The position numbers were made by a program, and so were the translations under genes. Below the pieces are notes generated by a model that saw only the letters and a program-made list of their open reading frames with translations, made no database searches and had not been told where the DNA came from. DNA of 13,798 bases from Chloroflexota bacterium. Its GTDB lineage: Bacteria > Chloroflexota > Dehalococcoidia > JACQTR01. Shown piece by piece: positions 1-6,366 of this stretch (position 1 is the stretch's first letter; every line of letters starts with the position of its first letter). The stretch covers positions 1 to 13,798 of the forward strand of contig JACQTR010000156.1 in assembly GCA_016210705.1 (NCBI GenBank), given 5' to 3'.

Positions 1-350
1 ACGTTGGTGTAGGTCAGCTCATAACTCAGAGAAAAGCCTACAATATCGAAATCATTTAGAGGATGTTTTGATTCCAAACTGAAGAGTGGTATTTTCTTCT
101 GGCGGAGTACCGTCTCCATATCTTTGTCGGGAGCATACACCCGCTCCGCTAATATCTGGGGCTCTCGATTCAGAATCTCGTAGAGGATAGCTAGCCCCAG
201 GTTAGACATGCCAATCTCATAAAGATCGGGATAAGCTAAGACGACCTTAATGGGGATGGTATCCCAATCTTTAGTTACGGCGTTCCATTCCTGCCCCGTG
301 TAGCGGGCGGGCTTGGTTACCTGACGAAGAATCTCATCTAAGAAAGCCAT
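1..350 (-). CDS. N-terminal fragment of TIGR03960-type B12-binding/radical SAM protein
   Basis: The gene runs off the left edge, so only the first 116 codons are present. The ATG is at 350 and the protein begins MAFLDEILRQVTKPARYTGQ. The visible part contains the phrases KVVLAYPDLYEIGMSNLGLA, ILYEILNR, ERVYAPDKDME and FDIVGFSLSYELTYTN. I recognise these as the N-terminal B12-binding-like domain of the TIGR03960 radical SAM family, related in layout to YgiQ/methylthiotransferase-type enzymes. The radical SAM CxxxCxxC motif would lie beyond the window edge and is not seen. The substrate of this family is not established to my knowledge. There is no good Shine-Dalgarno sequence next to the ATG; an AGAAGG lies about 16 nt upstream. 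A strong promoter is found at 400-429. The family call is from memory of the conserved N-terminus. Confidence 0.8.
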   Translation of the reverse strand, partial: MAFLDEILRQVTKPARYTGQEWNAVTKDWDTIPIKVVLAYPDLYEIGMSNLGLAILYEILNREPQILAERVYAPDKDMETVLRQKKIPLFSLESKHPLNDFDIVGFSLSYELTYTN

Positions 351-399
351 GGTGGATTTGGACAAACCTTCTCTTTGCTAATGAGGAAAACTTTTATCT

Positions 400-429
400 A
401 TTATAGCTTTAAGCTCTTCTTCGTGGCAA
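400..429 (-). promoter_or_regulatory. Sigma70-type promoter for the radical SAM gene
   Basis: Read on the minus strand, TTGCCA (424-429) is followed after 18 nt by a perfect TATAAT (400-405). Transcription would start near 393, giving a leader of roughly 43 nt before the ATG at 350. On the plus strand the same A+T patch reads TTGCTA (375-380), 18 nt, TATTAT (399-404). That could serve the divergent SIMPL gene with a leader of about 90 nt, so the two -10 boxes may overlap. The minus-strand promoter is the better match. Confidence 0.6.
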
Positions 430-500
430 CGTATTGCATCGCATCTTAAAACCCGTTACAGTGGGGTCAAAGTAAGCCATGGGCGCTTGAGAGGCTAAAG

Positions 501-1238
501 ATGAAGAAAATAAACTGGCTGGTGATTTTGGCTCTGGGAGTCTTTTTATTGATATTTGGAGCTTGCACCAAAAAAGAGGTTGTGGAGAGTTCCTCCCCTA
601 GTGGCAAGGCTATGGAAGGCATTAGCGTTAGTGGTGAGGGCAAAGAGACGGTGAGCCCCGACCTGGCTGTGCTGAGCTTAGGGGTGGAATCCAAAGCGGC
701 CACCGTGGTCCAGGCCCAGCGCCAGGCGACCACGGCTATGGACGCTATTATAGCGGCCCTCAAGGCCAAGGGGGTGGTGGAGAGGGATATAAAGACCATC
801 CGTTTCAGCATCTATCCCTATTTTGAGGGTGTTGGCCCGGAAGGACCCGTACAAAAAGGCTTTACTGTTGCCCATATGGTAGCGGCCAAAATCAGGAAGG
901 TAGGGGAGGTAGGGGGCATCATTGATGCTGCCGTGGCCGCAGGGGGTGATCTCACTCGGATGGAGGGCATCAACTTCACCGTTGAGGATGAAGCTGCCCT
1001 TCTTAAGGAGGCCCGAGGCAAGGCTGTGGCCGATGCCAAGTCCAAGGCCGAGCAGTTGGCCCAAAACGCAGGGGTAAAACTGGGCAAGCCCCTTTCTATC
1101 GCCGAGGGGACAGTAGTGTTCCCACTAACGGAATTTGGCTCTGCTTTGGGCAAAGGGGGTAACGGAGTTGTCACCCCTATAAGCCCCGGAGAGGCGGAGG
1201 TTCAGGTCAATGTACAGATTCTGTACGCCATCGAATGA
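501..1238 (+). CDS. SIMPL-domain (DUF541, YggE-like) lipoprotein
   Basis: This 245-residue protein has a lipoprotein signal peptide: two lysines, a hydrophobic stretch at residues 6-19, and a lipobox IFGAC with Cys22 as the lipidation site. It should therefore be anchored on the outer face of the membrane. The rest is a SIMPL/DUF541 domain, starting with ISVSGEGKETVSPDLAVLSL (about residues 40-60). It continues through the VQAQRQATTAMDAIIAALKA helix and ends with the typical beta strand EVQVNVQILYAIE. Members such as E. coli YggE and Brucella BP26 are linked to oxidative stress or form oligomeric channels-like assemblies, but the molecular function is not settled. GAGAGG lies 6 nt before the ATG and supports this start. 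The gene is divergent from the radical SAM gene and ends 4 bp before the convergent DUF3786 gene. Confidence 0.88.
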   Translation: MKKINWLVILALGVFLLIFGACTKKEVVESSSPSGKAMEGISVSGEGKETVSPDLAVLSLGVESKAATVVQAQRQATTAMDAIIAALKAKGVVERDIKTIRFSIYPYFEGVGPEGPVQKGFTVAHMVAAKIRKVGEVGGIIDAAVAAGGDLTRMEGINFTVEDEAALLKEARGKAVADAKSKAEQLAQNAGVKLGKPLSIAEGTVVFPLTEFGSALGKGGNGVVTPISPGEAEVQVNVQILYAIE

Positions 1239-1242
1239 AGTT

Positions 1243-1842
1243 TCAACTTCGGTGTTGGAGGAGGGCTGAAACTAGATAACTGCCTGAAGCGGAGAGGTCC
1301 TCGGTAGGTAGATAATGAGGGGCGGACTTATCGAAGAGGACATTGGCAGAGGGCGGGACCTCTTCATCACCTTCGTAGAGGATACAGGCTATGGGCAGGC
1401 GGGGGAAGGCCATAAAGCGGAAGGCAGCATCCCCAGTGCGAGACATAGGACTGCCACCTAAAGCTAGGCCTGCCTTTCTAAAAGCCTCTAAGTTTGGCCC
1501 AAAGGCTTGGGCCAAAGGGAGGAATACCTGTTGGCTAAAGGAGGATTCATAGAAAAATCCCCCAGGGAGCTGGCGAAAGGCGATCCACTCATCGGCCACG
1601 GCGGTGCCATCGGCGGTGAGGAGATAGTGGAGGAGCATAAGCTGGATAGAGGGCGACGGGGGATTGGTTACCCCACGTTCTTCTGCTTGAAAATCGGGGT
1701 GATGTAGGAAAAAGACGCGGTTGAAGAAAGGTATGCGCACTCGTCCTCTTTCGTAGAGAGCGCCACCCTTGGCGGCTGCCACCCACGGGTTTAAAGCACG
1801 CCAATCTTCTATCGCCTTACTTAGGGCTGTATCCAGGGCCAT
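1243..1842 (-). CDS. DUF3786 domain protein
   Basis: The protein has 199 residues, no signal peptide and no membrane segment, so it is likely cytoplasmic. It matches my recollection of the DUF3786 family. The conserved blocks are LMLLHYLLTADGT (68-80), EWIAFRQLPGGFFY (85-98), GDAAFRFMAFPRLP (137-150) and the C-terminal signature EGDEEVPPSANVLFDKSAPH followed by YLPTEDL (157-183). The family is found mainly in anaerobes and has no established function; I do not assign one. The ATG at 1842 follows a weak AGAGAAAG. The gene diverges from the dcd-rib operon and converges with the SIMPL gene, leaving only 4 bp between their ends. Confidence 0.78.
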   Translation of the reverse strand: MALDTALSKAIEDWRALNPWVAAAKGGALYERGRVRIPFFNRVFFLHHPDFQAEERGVTNPPSPSIQLMLLHYLLTADGTAVADEWIAFRQLPGGFFYESSFSQQVFLPLAQAFGPNLEAFRKAGLALGGSPMSRTGDAAFRFMAFPRLPIACILYEGDEEVPPSANVLFDKSAPHYLPTEDLSASGSYLVSALLQHRS

Positions 1843-1860
1843 AAATCTTTCTCTTAAGGC

Positions 1861-1869
1861 AGTATATCA
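1861..1869 (-). promoter_or_regulatory. Extended -10 promoter for the DUF3786 gene
   Basis: On the minus strand this reads TGA-TATACT, that is a TGn extension plus a 5/6 -10 box. No clear -35 is seen, which is acceptable for an extended -10 promoter. The start site would be near 1854, leaving a leader of only about 12 nt before the ATG at 1842. Confidence 0.4.
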
Positions 1870-1891
1870 TAACTCTTGCAACTGGGGGTCG

Positions 1892-1921
1892 TTGCCTAAA
1901 AGTTTGTTGCGATGGTACAAT
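1892..1921 (+). promoter_or_regulatory. Promoter of the dcd-rib operon (near-leaderless)
   Basis: TTGCCT (1892-1897) is followed after 18 nt by TACAAT (1916-1921). The preceding TGG makes it an extended -10 box. The predicted start site is about 1928, only 8-9 nt before the dcd ATG at 1937, and no Shine-Dalgarno fits in that space. The element GCGATGGTACAAT (1909-1921) recurs with one change in front of larB. Confidence 0.55.
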
Positions 1922-1936
1922 GAACGTTGTAACGCC

Positions 1937-2512
1937 ATGGTTCTCAGCGACCGGGACATAAAAGAGTCCATTGCCACTCAGAGGATTATCATCGAACCTC
2001 TGGATAAGAGCTGTATCCAGCCGGCCAGTGTTGATGTCCATTTGGGCAACAAATTCCTGGTTTTTCGTAATTCCCGCCGTCCTTATATAGATGTTAGGGA
2101 AAATATGGATGATCTCACCGAGGAGGTAGAGGTCGAACAGGGTCGACCCTTTATCCTTCATCCTGGTGAATTCGTTCTAGGCTGTACCCTGGAGTCTATT
2201 GCTTTGGCCAATGATATCGTGGGCCGCTTGGAGGGCAAGAGTTCTTTGGGAAGGCTGGGCCTTCTCATACATTCTACTGCTGGCTTTATTGACCCAGGCT
2301 GGCGAGGCTGTTTGACCTTGGAACTCTCCAACGTGGCTAATCTTCCTATAACCCTATATTGTGGCATGAAGATAGGTCAGATTTCCTTTTTGAGTCTTAC
2401 ATCACCAGTGGAGACCCCCTATGGTTCGGAGAGCATTGGCAGCAAGTATCAAGGGAATGCCGGACCTACCCCCAGCCGCTATTATCAGGATTTTGCCAAG
2501 GATAAGGGCTGA
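1937..2512 (+). CDS. dcd: dCTP deaminase, probably the bifunctional dUMP-forming type
   Basis: This enzyme of 191 residues deaminates dCTP and, in one subfamily, also cleaves the product to dUMP, feeding thymidylate synthesis. Family motifs are intact: GRLEGKSSLGRLGLLIHSTA (97-116, sugar/phosphate contacts), GFIDPGWRG (116-124) with the expected catalytic Glu129 in TLELSNVANLPI, and the C-terminal GSKYQGNAGPTPSRYYQDF that closes over the nucleotide. The KSSLGRLGLLxHSTAGFIDPG pattern and the length resemble my recollection of the Mycobacterium tuberculosis enzyme, which is bifunctional, so the dUMP-forming activity is likely but inferred. The ATG at 1937 gives the normal N-terminus (MVLSDRDIK). 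A longer in-frame reading would run back through the promoter. It is the first gene of the riboflavin operon, 2 bp before ribD. Confidence 0.93.
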   Translation: MVLSDRDIKESIATQRIIIEPLDKSCIQPASVDVHLGNKFLVFRNSRRPYIDVRENMDDLTEEVEVEQGRPFILHPGEFVLGCTLESIALANDIVGRLEGKSSLGRLGLLIHSTAGFIDPGWRGCLTLELSNVANLPITLYCGMKIGQISFLSLTSPVETPYGSESIGSKYQGNAGPTPSRYYQDFAKDKG

Positions 2513-2514
2513 CC

Positions 2515-3612
2515 ATGGATTGCATGGGGCGGGCTCTAGCTTTGGCAAGGCAAGCCTTGGGGACCACTAGCCCCAACCCTGCGGTGGGGGCCGTTGTAGT
2601 TAAGGGTGGTGTGGCGCAGGGCGAGGGTTATACCCAGCCGCCGGGAGGTGCCCATGCCGAGGTGGTGGCGCTAGCTCAAGCAGGGGAGGGTGCCCGTGGG
2701 GCGAGCCTCTATGTTACTTTGGAACCTTGTCCCCACTTTGGGCATACCCCGCCTTGCACGATGGCTATTATCGCCGCTGGCATAACTGAAGTACATATGG
2801 CTACTTTAGATCCCAATCCCTTGGTGTGGGGTCGAGGTAAGAGGGATCTAGAGGCGGCGGGCATAAAGACCCATGTGGGGGAGCTAGAGGAGGAGGCCCA
2901 GGAGCTCAACGAGGCCTATTTCAAGTATATAACCATGGGCTCGCCCTTTATCATCGCCAAATTCGCTATGAGCCTGGATGGCAAGATGGCCACCAAGGAA
3001 GGCGAGGCAAAATGGATCACTGGCCCGGCGGCGCGAGATCGCGCCCATGACTTGCGGCGAACGGTGGACGCCATTATGGTGGGAGTGAATACTGTTTTAG
3101 CTGATGATCCCCAGCTTAATTATCGACGTAGCGCTGCAGGGGAGGCTCAAAAAGGCGATCGTCAGCCCTTGCGGGTGGTGGTGGACAGCGAAGGGCGTAT
3201 CCCAGCCACAGCCGGGCTATTCAAGGGCCCGGGTAGTACACTATTGGTCACTGCCCTCTCCGTGGACGAGGTTAAAGCCCAAAAGTACGCAGCGGCCGGA
3301 GCGGAAGTTATGACTCTGACCGCCAATGGTAGGGTTGACCTGCACCAGTTGCTGAAAATGCTGGGGGAAAGGGAGATCACTAGCCTTTTAGTGGAGGGTG
3401 GAGGAACGCTTTTGGGCTCTCTCTTCGATCTCAGGCTGGTGGATAAAGTGGTGGCCTTTGTGGCCCCCATGATTATCGGCGGGCGAGAAGCCTTGACCCC
3501 AGTGGAGGGGGAGGGGGTGAGTCGTCTGGCGGAGGCTCTACGCCTGGCCAGGGTGAAGGTGGAGAGATTGGGTGATGATATAATGATCGTTGGTTATGTG
3601 AAGAGGGACTGA
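2515..3612 (+). CDS. ribD: Bifunctional pyrimidine deaminase/reductase of riboflavin synthesis
   Basis: RibD carries out two consecutive riboflavin steps: deamination of the GTP-derived pyrimidine, then NADPH-dependent reduction of the ribosyl side chain. The 365 residues show both halves. The N-terminal zinc deaminase has TSPNPAVGAVVV (18-29), the H47-A-E49 catalytic motif and the zinc ligands Cys72 and Cys81 in EPCPHFGHTPPC. The reductase half begins at about residue 143 with SPFIIAKFAMSLDGKMAT and has LLVEGGGTLLGSLF (291-304). Length is normal for the family. It starts 2 bp after the dcd stop, so translation is probably coupled; AAGGGC upstream is a modest ribosome site. It ends 1 bp before ribE. 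No residue that should matter is missing. Confidence 0.96.
   Translation: MDCMGRALALARQALGTTSPNPAVGAVVVKGGVAQGEGYTQPPGGAHAEVVALAQAGEGARGASLYVTLEPCPHFGHTPPCTMAIIAAGITEVHMATLDPNPLVWGRGKRDLEAAGIKTHVGELEEEAQELNEAYFKYITMGSPFIIAKFAMSLDGKMATKEGEAKWITGPAARDRAHDLRRTVDAIMVGVNTVLADDPQLNYRRSAAGEAQKGDRQPLRVVVDSEGRIPATAGLFKGPGSTLLVTALSVDEVKAQKYAAAGAEVMTLTANGRVDLHQLLKMLGEREITSLLVEGGGTLLGSLFDLRLVDKVVAFVAPMIIGGREALTPVEGEGVSRLAEALRLARVKVERLGDDIMIVGYVKRD
3603..3607 (+). promoter_or_regulatory. Ribosome site deciding the TTG start of ribE
   Basis: GAGGG lies inside the last codons of ribD, 6 nt before TTG 3614. It supports a TTG start that gives the family-typical N-terminus MFTGVIEE; no ATG or GTG is available at that point. 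Confidence 0.6.
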
Positions 3613-3613
3613 G

Positions 3614-4249
3614 TTGTTCACCGGCGTCATCGAAGAAATAGGGGTGGTTGAGGGGGTGGTGGGCGATAAACTGACTGTGACAGCCACCAAAGTTTTGGAG
3701 GATACCCGCCTGGGGAACAGCATCAACGTTAATGGAGCCTGTTTGACGGTAGTTCATCTTAGCCCTGTGTCTTTTACCGTTGAGGTCATGGCCGAGACCC
3801 GACGCCGTACCAATTTGGGGGATTTGCGCCACGGTGATAGAGTGAATCTGGAGCGAGCCTTAGCAGTGGGCGCTCGGCTGGGGGGGCACTATGTCCAGGG
3901 ACATGTGGAGGCCACCGGTGAAATCTTGTCTTTCACCCCTGAGGGGGATGGCTCGGTGTTGGTTCGTTTCGTTGCCCCACCGCAGATTATGCGCTACGTG
4001 GTGGAGAAAGGGTTTATCGCTGTAGACGGCATCAGTCTGACAGTGGCGGAGCGTAACGTCACTACTTTCTCCGTTTCCCTGGTGGGTTATACCCAGGCCC
4101 ACACTAGCCTGGCTGAAAAGAGGGCCGGAGACAAAGTTAACCTGGAGACAGATGTTATAGCTAAATATGTAGGGGGGCTAAGGCCAGAGGTCGGCGGCGG
4201 CATCACCTTGGAGTTCCTCGCTGAGCACGGCTATTTAGTGTCCCGTTAG
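3614..4249 (+). CDS. ribE: Riboflavin synthase, alpha chain type
   Basis: This enzyme dismutates two 6,7-dimethyl-8-ribityllumazine molecules into riboflavin and the pyrimidine precursor. The 211 residues contain the two lumazine-binding barrel repeats. The first runs from MFTGVIEEIG to about residue 88, with NSINVNGACLTV (35-46). The second starts near GHYVQGHVEATG (91-102) and carries the matching KGFIAVDGISLTV (132-144). The start is TTG at 3614: it is one base after the ribD stop, has GAGGG in the right place, and gives the conserved first residues. The C-terminus has the usual trimerisation helix region (GGITLEFLAEHGYL). Product and RibH substrate relationships fit the rest of the operon. 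Confidence 0.95.
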   Translation: MFTGVIEEIGVVEGVVGDKLTVTATKVLEDTRLGNSINVNGACLTVVHLSPVSFTVEVMAETRRRTNLGDLRHGDRVNLERALAVGARLGGHYVQGHVEATGEILSFTPEGDGSVLVRFVAPPQIMRYVVEKGFIAVDGISLTVAERNVTTFSVSLVGYTQAHTSLAEKRAGDKVNLETDVIAKYVGGLRPEVGGGITLEFLAEHGYLVSR

Positions 4250-4253
4250 GAGG
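4248..4253 (+). promoter_or_regulatory. Perfect Shine-Dalgarno of ribBA overlapping the ribE stop
   Basis: AGGAGG lies 6 nt before the ATG at 4260, and its first two bases are the last two of the ribE TAG stop. A ribosome terminating on ribE sits directly on this site, so ribBA is probably both well translated and coupled to ribE. It is the strongest ribosome site in the operon. Confidence 0.75.
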
Positions 4254-4259
4254 TTTTGC

Positions 4260-5510
4260 ATGCCCTTGGTGAGTGCTTCCGAAGCCATTGAAGATATAAG
4301 GGCTGGCAAATTCGTCATCATTGTGGATGATGAGGACAGGGAGAACGAGGGAGACCTGGCCATAGCGGCAGATAAGGTCACCCATGAGGCCATTAATTTC
4401 ATGGCCAAATATGGGCGAGGCCTTATCTGTTTGGCAATTACTGGTCAGCGATTAGACGAACTGCGCATTCCCATGATGGCTCAGGAGAATACCTCCCGTT
4501 TTGGTACCGCTTTCACCGTCAGCGTTGACGCTCGCCATGGAGTGACGACGGGGATCTCGGCTTACGACAGGGCTATTACTGTCAAGACCATTATTGACCC
4601 GGCTGCTAAGCCAGAAGACCTGGCTATTCCTGGTCATGTTTTCCCTCTGCGAGCTCGTGATGGGGGAGTCTTGGTACGAACTGGCCAGACTGAGGCCATA
4701 GTTGATCTGGCGCGGTTGGCGGGCGTCTACCCGGCGGGGGTTATCTGCGAGATAATGAACGACGATGGCACGATGGCCCGCCGTCCTCAATTGGAGGTGA
4801 TGGCTGCTCAACATGGCTTAAAGATTATCAGCGTGGCCCAGCTCATCACCCATCGGCGTCGTTATGAGAAACTGGTGCAGCAAGTAGCTGAGGCTAAGCT
4901 CCCTACTAAGTATGGCGAATTTCGGGCCATAGCCTATAAAAGTATCACTGATCCCGATGAGCATGTGGCCCTAGTGATGGGAGATGTAACCACAGAGAAA
5001 CCGACGCTGGTTAGGGTGCACAGTGCCTGTCTAACGGGGGATGTTTTTGGCAGCCTCCGTTGCGATTGTGGGGATCAGGTGGAGTTGGCTATGCAGCGCA
5101 TTGCTGCCGAGCAACGGGGAGTGTTTCTCTACATGCGCCAGGAGGGGCGAGGGATCGGCTTGCACAACAAGATTAAGGCTTATGCCCTTCAGGATCAGGG
5201 GCTAGATACCGTGGAGGCTAATAAAACCCTGGGTTTTCTTCCCGATGAGCGGGACTATGGCATCGGTGCTCAGATCTTGGCCGATCTAGGCTTACAAGAG
5301 ATCCGCCTTCTTACCAATAACCCCAGGAAGTATTTGGGGTTGCAGGGCTATGGCCTAAAAATTGTGGAACGGGTGCCCTTGATGGCTACCCCCAACCCGC
5401 GAAATCTCCGCTATTTGGAGACGAAGCAGAAGAAGCTGGGCCACATACTAAAGTTGGAGGAGGCCGCCGATACGGCCTCCCTTGAGTCGAAAGGAGGGAA
5501 TATTGGGTAA
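4260..5510 (+). CDS. ribBA: Bifunctional DHBP synthase / GTP cyclohydrolase II
   Basis: RibBA supplies both entry substrates of riboflavin synthesis. The N-terminal domain makes 3,4-dihydroxy-2-butanone 4-phosphate from ribulose-5-P, and the C-terminal domain opens GTP to the diaminopyrimidine that RibD uses. The 416 residues are of normal length. The DHBP half has the metal/substrate loop VDDEDRENEGDL (22-33), HGVTTGISAYDR and PGHVFPLRARDGGVLVRTGQ. The cyclohydrolase half (from about 210) has VHSACLTGDVFGS followed by LRCDCGDQ, with zinc ligands Cys257, Cys268 and Cys270, and the RQEGRGIGL loop. Both active sites therefore look intact. It follows ribE by 10 bp and overlaps ribH by 8 bp. A GC-rich hairpin lies in its last codons (5459-5480). 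Confidence 0.96.
   Translation: MPLVSASEAIEDIRAGKFVIIVDDEDRENEGDLAIAADKVTHEAINFMAKYGRGLICLAITGQRLDELRIPMMAQENTSRFGTAFTVSVDARHGVTTGISAYDRAITVKTIIDPAAKPEDLAIPGHVFPLRARDGGVLVRTGQTEAIVDLARLAGVYPAGVICEIMNDDGTMARRPQLEVMAAQHGLKIISVAQLITHRRRYEKLVQQVAEAKLPTKYGEFRAIAYKSITDPDEHVALVMGDVTTEKPTLVRVHSACLTGDVFGSLRCDCGDQVELAMQRIAAEQRGVFLYMRQEGRGIGLHNKIKAYALQDQGLDTVEANKTLGFLPDERDYGIGAQILADLGLQEIRLLTNNPRKYLGLQGYGLKIVERVPLMATPNPRNLRYLETKQKKLGHILKLEEAADTASLESKGGNIG
5459..5480 (+). repeat. Perfect 8-bp GC-rich hairpin upstream of ribH
   Basis: GGAGGCCG (5459-5466) and CGGCCTCC (5473-5480) form a perfect stem with a 6-nt loop inside the ribBA 3' end, 10 nt before the ribH Shine-Dalgarno. The CCTCCCTT arm (5476-5483) can alternatively pair with the ribH ribosome site AAGGAGGG (5491-5498), with one mismatch and one G-U. 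The two structures exclude each other. There is no T-run, so it is not an intrinsic terminator. Confidence 0.5.
5491..5498 (+). promoter_or_regulatory. Strong Shine-Dalgarno selecting TTG 5503 as ribH start
   Basis: AAGGAGGG, with its AGGAGG core at 5492-5497, lies 5 nt before TTG 5503. It lies inside ribBA. It argues against the other in-frame TTG at 5482, which sits upstream of this site and has no ribosome site of its own. Confidence 0.7.
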
Positions 5511-5976
5511 AAGCTACGAGGGCGTGCTCCTAGGCCATGGCCTTAAATTCGGGGTCGTGGTTTCACGTTTCAACGAGTTCGTCACCGCCCGCCTCTTGGA
5601 AGGGGCAACGGATGCGTTACTACGCCACGGGGTTGTAGCGGAGGATATAGATGTAGCTCGTACCCCCGGGGCCTTTGAGATCCCGTTGGTGGCTAAAAAG
5701 ATGGCCCAGACAGGCCAATATACTGCTATCATCTGTCTTGGGGCGGTTATACGAGGTCAGACCCCCCATTTTGAGTACATCGCTGCTGAGTTGAGCAAAG
5801 GTATAGCTACCGTGAGTCTGGAAATGGGGTTACCAGTTATTCACGGTGTCATTACCGCCAATACCTTGGAAGAGGCCATAGAACGGGCTGGGGCTAAGCA
5901 GGGGAATAAGGGCTTCGATGCTGCTTTGAATGCCTTGGAGATGGCTAACCTTTTTAAGATTTTAGCCCATCCTTAA
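5503..5976 (+). CDS. ribH: 6,7-dimethyl-8-ribityllumazine synthase
   Basis: RibH condenses the DHBP made by RibBA with the RibD-derived pyrimidine to give lumazine, the substrate of RibE; members form 60-mer shells or pentamers. With the TTG start at 5503 the protein has 157 residues, the usual size. Motifs: VVSRFNEFVTARLLEGA (19-35), TPGAFEIPLVAKKMA (54-68), GAVIRGQTPHFEYIA (80-94) with catalytic His89, and GVITANTLEEAIERAGAKQG (115-134) with the conserved Arg128. The start was chosen for the well-placed AAGGAGGG; an in-frame TTG at 5482 would add seven residues. The gene overlaps the ribBA stop by 8 bp. Its TAA stop shares the TTAA at 5973-5976 with the convergent EF-like gene. Confidence 0.94.
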   Translation: MGKSYEGVLLGHGLKFGVVVSRFNEFVTARLLEGATDALLRHGVVAEDIDVARTPGAFEIPLVAKKMAQTGQYTAIICLGAVIRGQTPHFEYIAAELSKGIATVSLEMGLPVIHGVITANTLEEAIERAGAKQGNKGFDAALNALEMANLFKILAHP

Positions 5977-6227
5977 GCGACAACTTTATAAACCCGATCC
6001 CCTCGGTGCACTCGCCCGGGAACTTTGATTCCCACTGCCTGCCCCGCCTTGCCTTCGGTGACGGGGACATTGTTAATCTGTAGGGAATCTACCTTGATTT
6101 CCAGGTCGGTAGAGTGGCCCAAAATGTGGACGGCATCCCCCAGTTTTAAGGTCCCCGTTAACTGGATACCGGCGGCCCCAACGTGAGCAAAATAATCATC
6201 GACTTTGCCTATTTCTTCCTCAGGCAT
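5973..6227 (-). CDS. Small EF-Tu domain-2-like beta-barrel protein (translation elongation factor-like)
   Basis: The protein is only 84 residues and consists of a single OB-like barrel of the EF-Tu domain 2 type. Typical strands are GAAGIQLTGTLKLGDAVHIL (17-36), TDLEIKVDSLQINNVPVTEG (40-59) and the closing AGQAVGIKVPGRVHRGDRVY. There is no GTPase domain, so it cannot act as an elongation factor by itself. Such stand-alone proteins are widespread in anaerobic bacteria and archaea with no defined role that I know of. The ATG at 6227 is supported by AAGGAG 7 nt upstream and by a good promoter at 6261-6289. It is complete, not a remnant: it keeps its own signals and the usual family length. Confidence 0.8.
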   Translation of the reverse strand: MPEEEIGKVDDYFAHVGAAGIQLTGTLKLGDAVHILGHSTDLEIKVDSLQINNVPVTEGKAGQAVGIKVPGRVHRGDRVYKVVA

Positions 6228-6260
6228 GACTTTGCTCCTTTCCTTGAGGATCCTGTTTTA

Positions 6261-6289
6261 AGTATAGGAACAAAGGGGCCATAAATCAA
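6261..6289 (-). promoter_or_regulatory. Promoter of the EF-like small gene
   Basis: Minus-strand TTGATT (6284-6289), 17-nt spacer, TATACT (6261-6266). The predicted leader is about 26 nt and includes the AAGGAG ribosome site. Confidence 0.55.
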
Positions 6290-6310
6290 TACTAGCCACT
6301 TGGGCTGAGA

Positions 6311-6339
6311 TTGCGTGGGCTTAATGGCGATGGTATAAT
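6311..6339 (+). promoter_or_regulatory. Extended -10 promoter of the lar operon
   Basis: A weak -35 TTGCGT (6311-6316), 17-nt spacer, then TGG-TATAAT (perfect -10 at 6334-6339 with TGn extension). Transcription should start near 6346, giving a leader of about 20 nt with GGGGGA as ribosome site. The block GCGATGGTATAAT (6327-6339) is 12/13 identical to the dcd promoter block. Confidence 0.6.
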
Positions 6340-6366
6340 TCGGCGTCATAGAATGGGGGATGTAGG

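Noticed and set aside
678..1174. Open antisense reading frames opposite the SIMPL gene
   Set aside because: They are shadows of a well-supported coding frame, with no motifs or ribosome sites.
1769..1936. In-frame upstream extension of dcd by 56 codons
   Set aside because: It runs antisense through the DUF3786 5' end and through the dcd promoter, and the residues do not match Dcd; the family N-terminus begins at ATG 1937.
1843..1936. Possible FMN riboswitch before the rib genes
   Set aside because: The gap is only 94 bp, contains divergent promoters, and none of the conserved RFN segments is present.
5482..5502. TTG 5482 as the ribH start
   Set aside because: The excellent AAGGAGGG lies downstream of it and fits TTG 5503 instead; the extra seven residues are not family-conserved.
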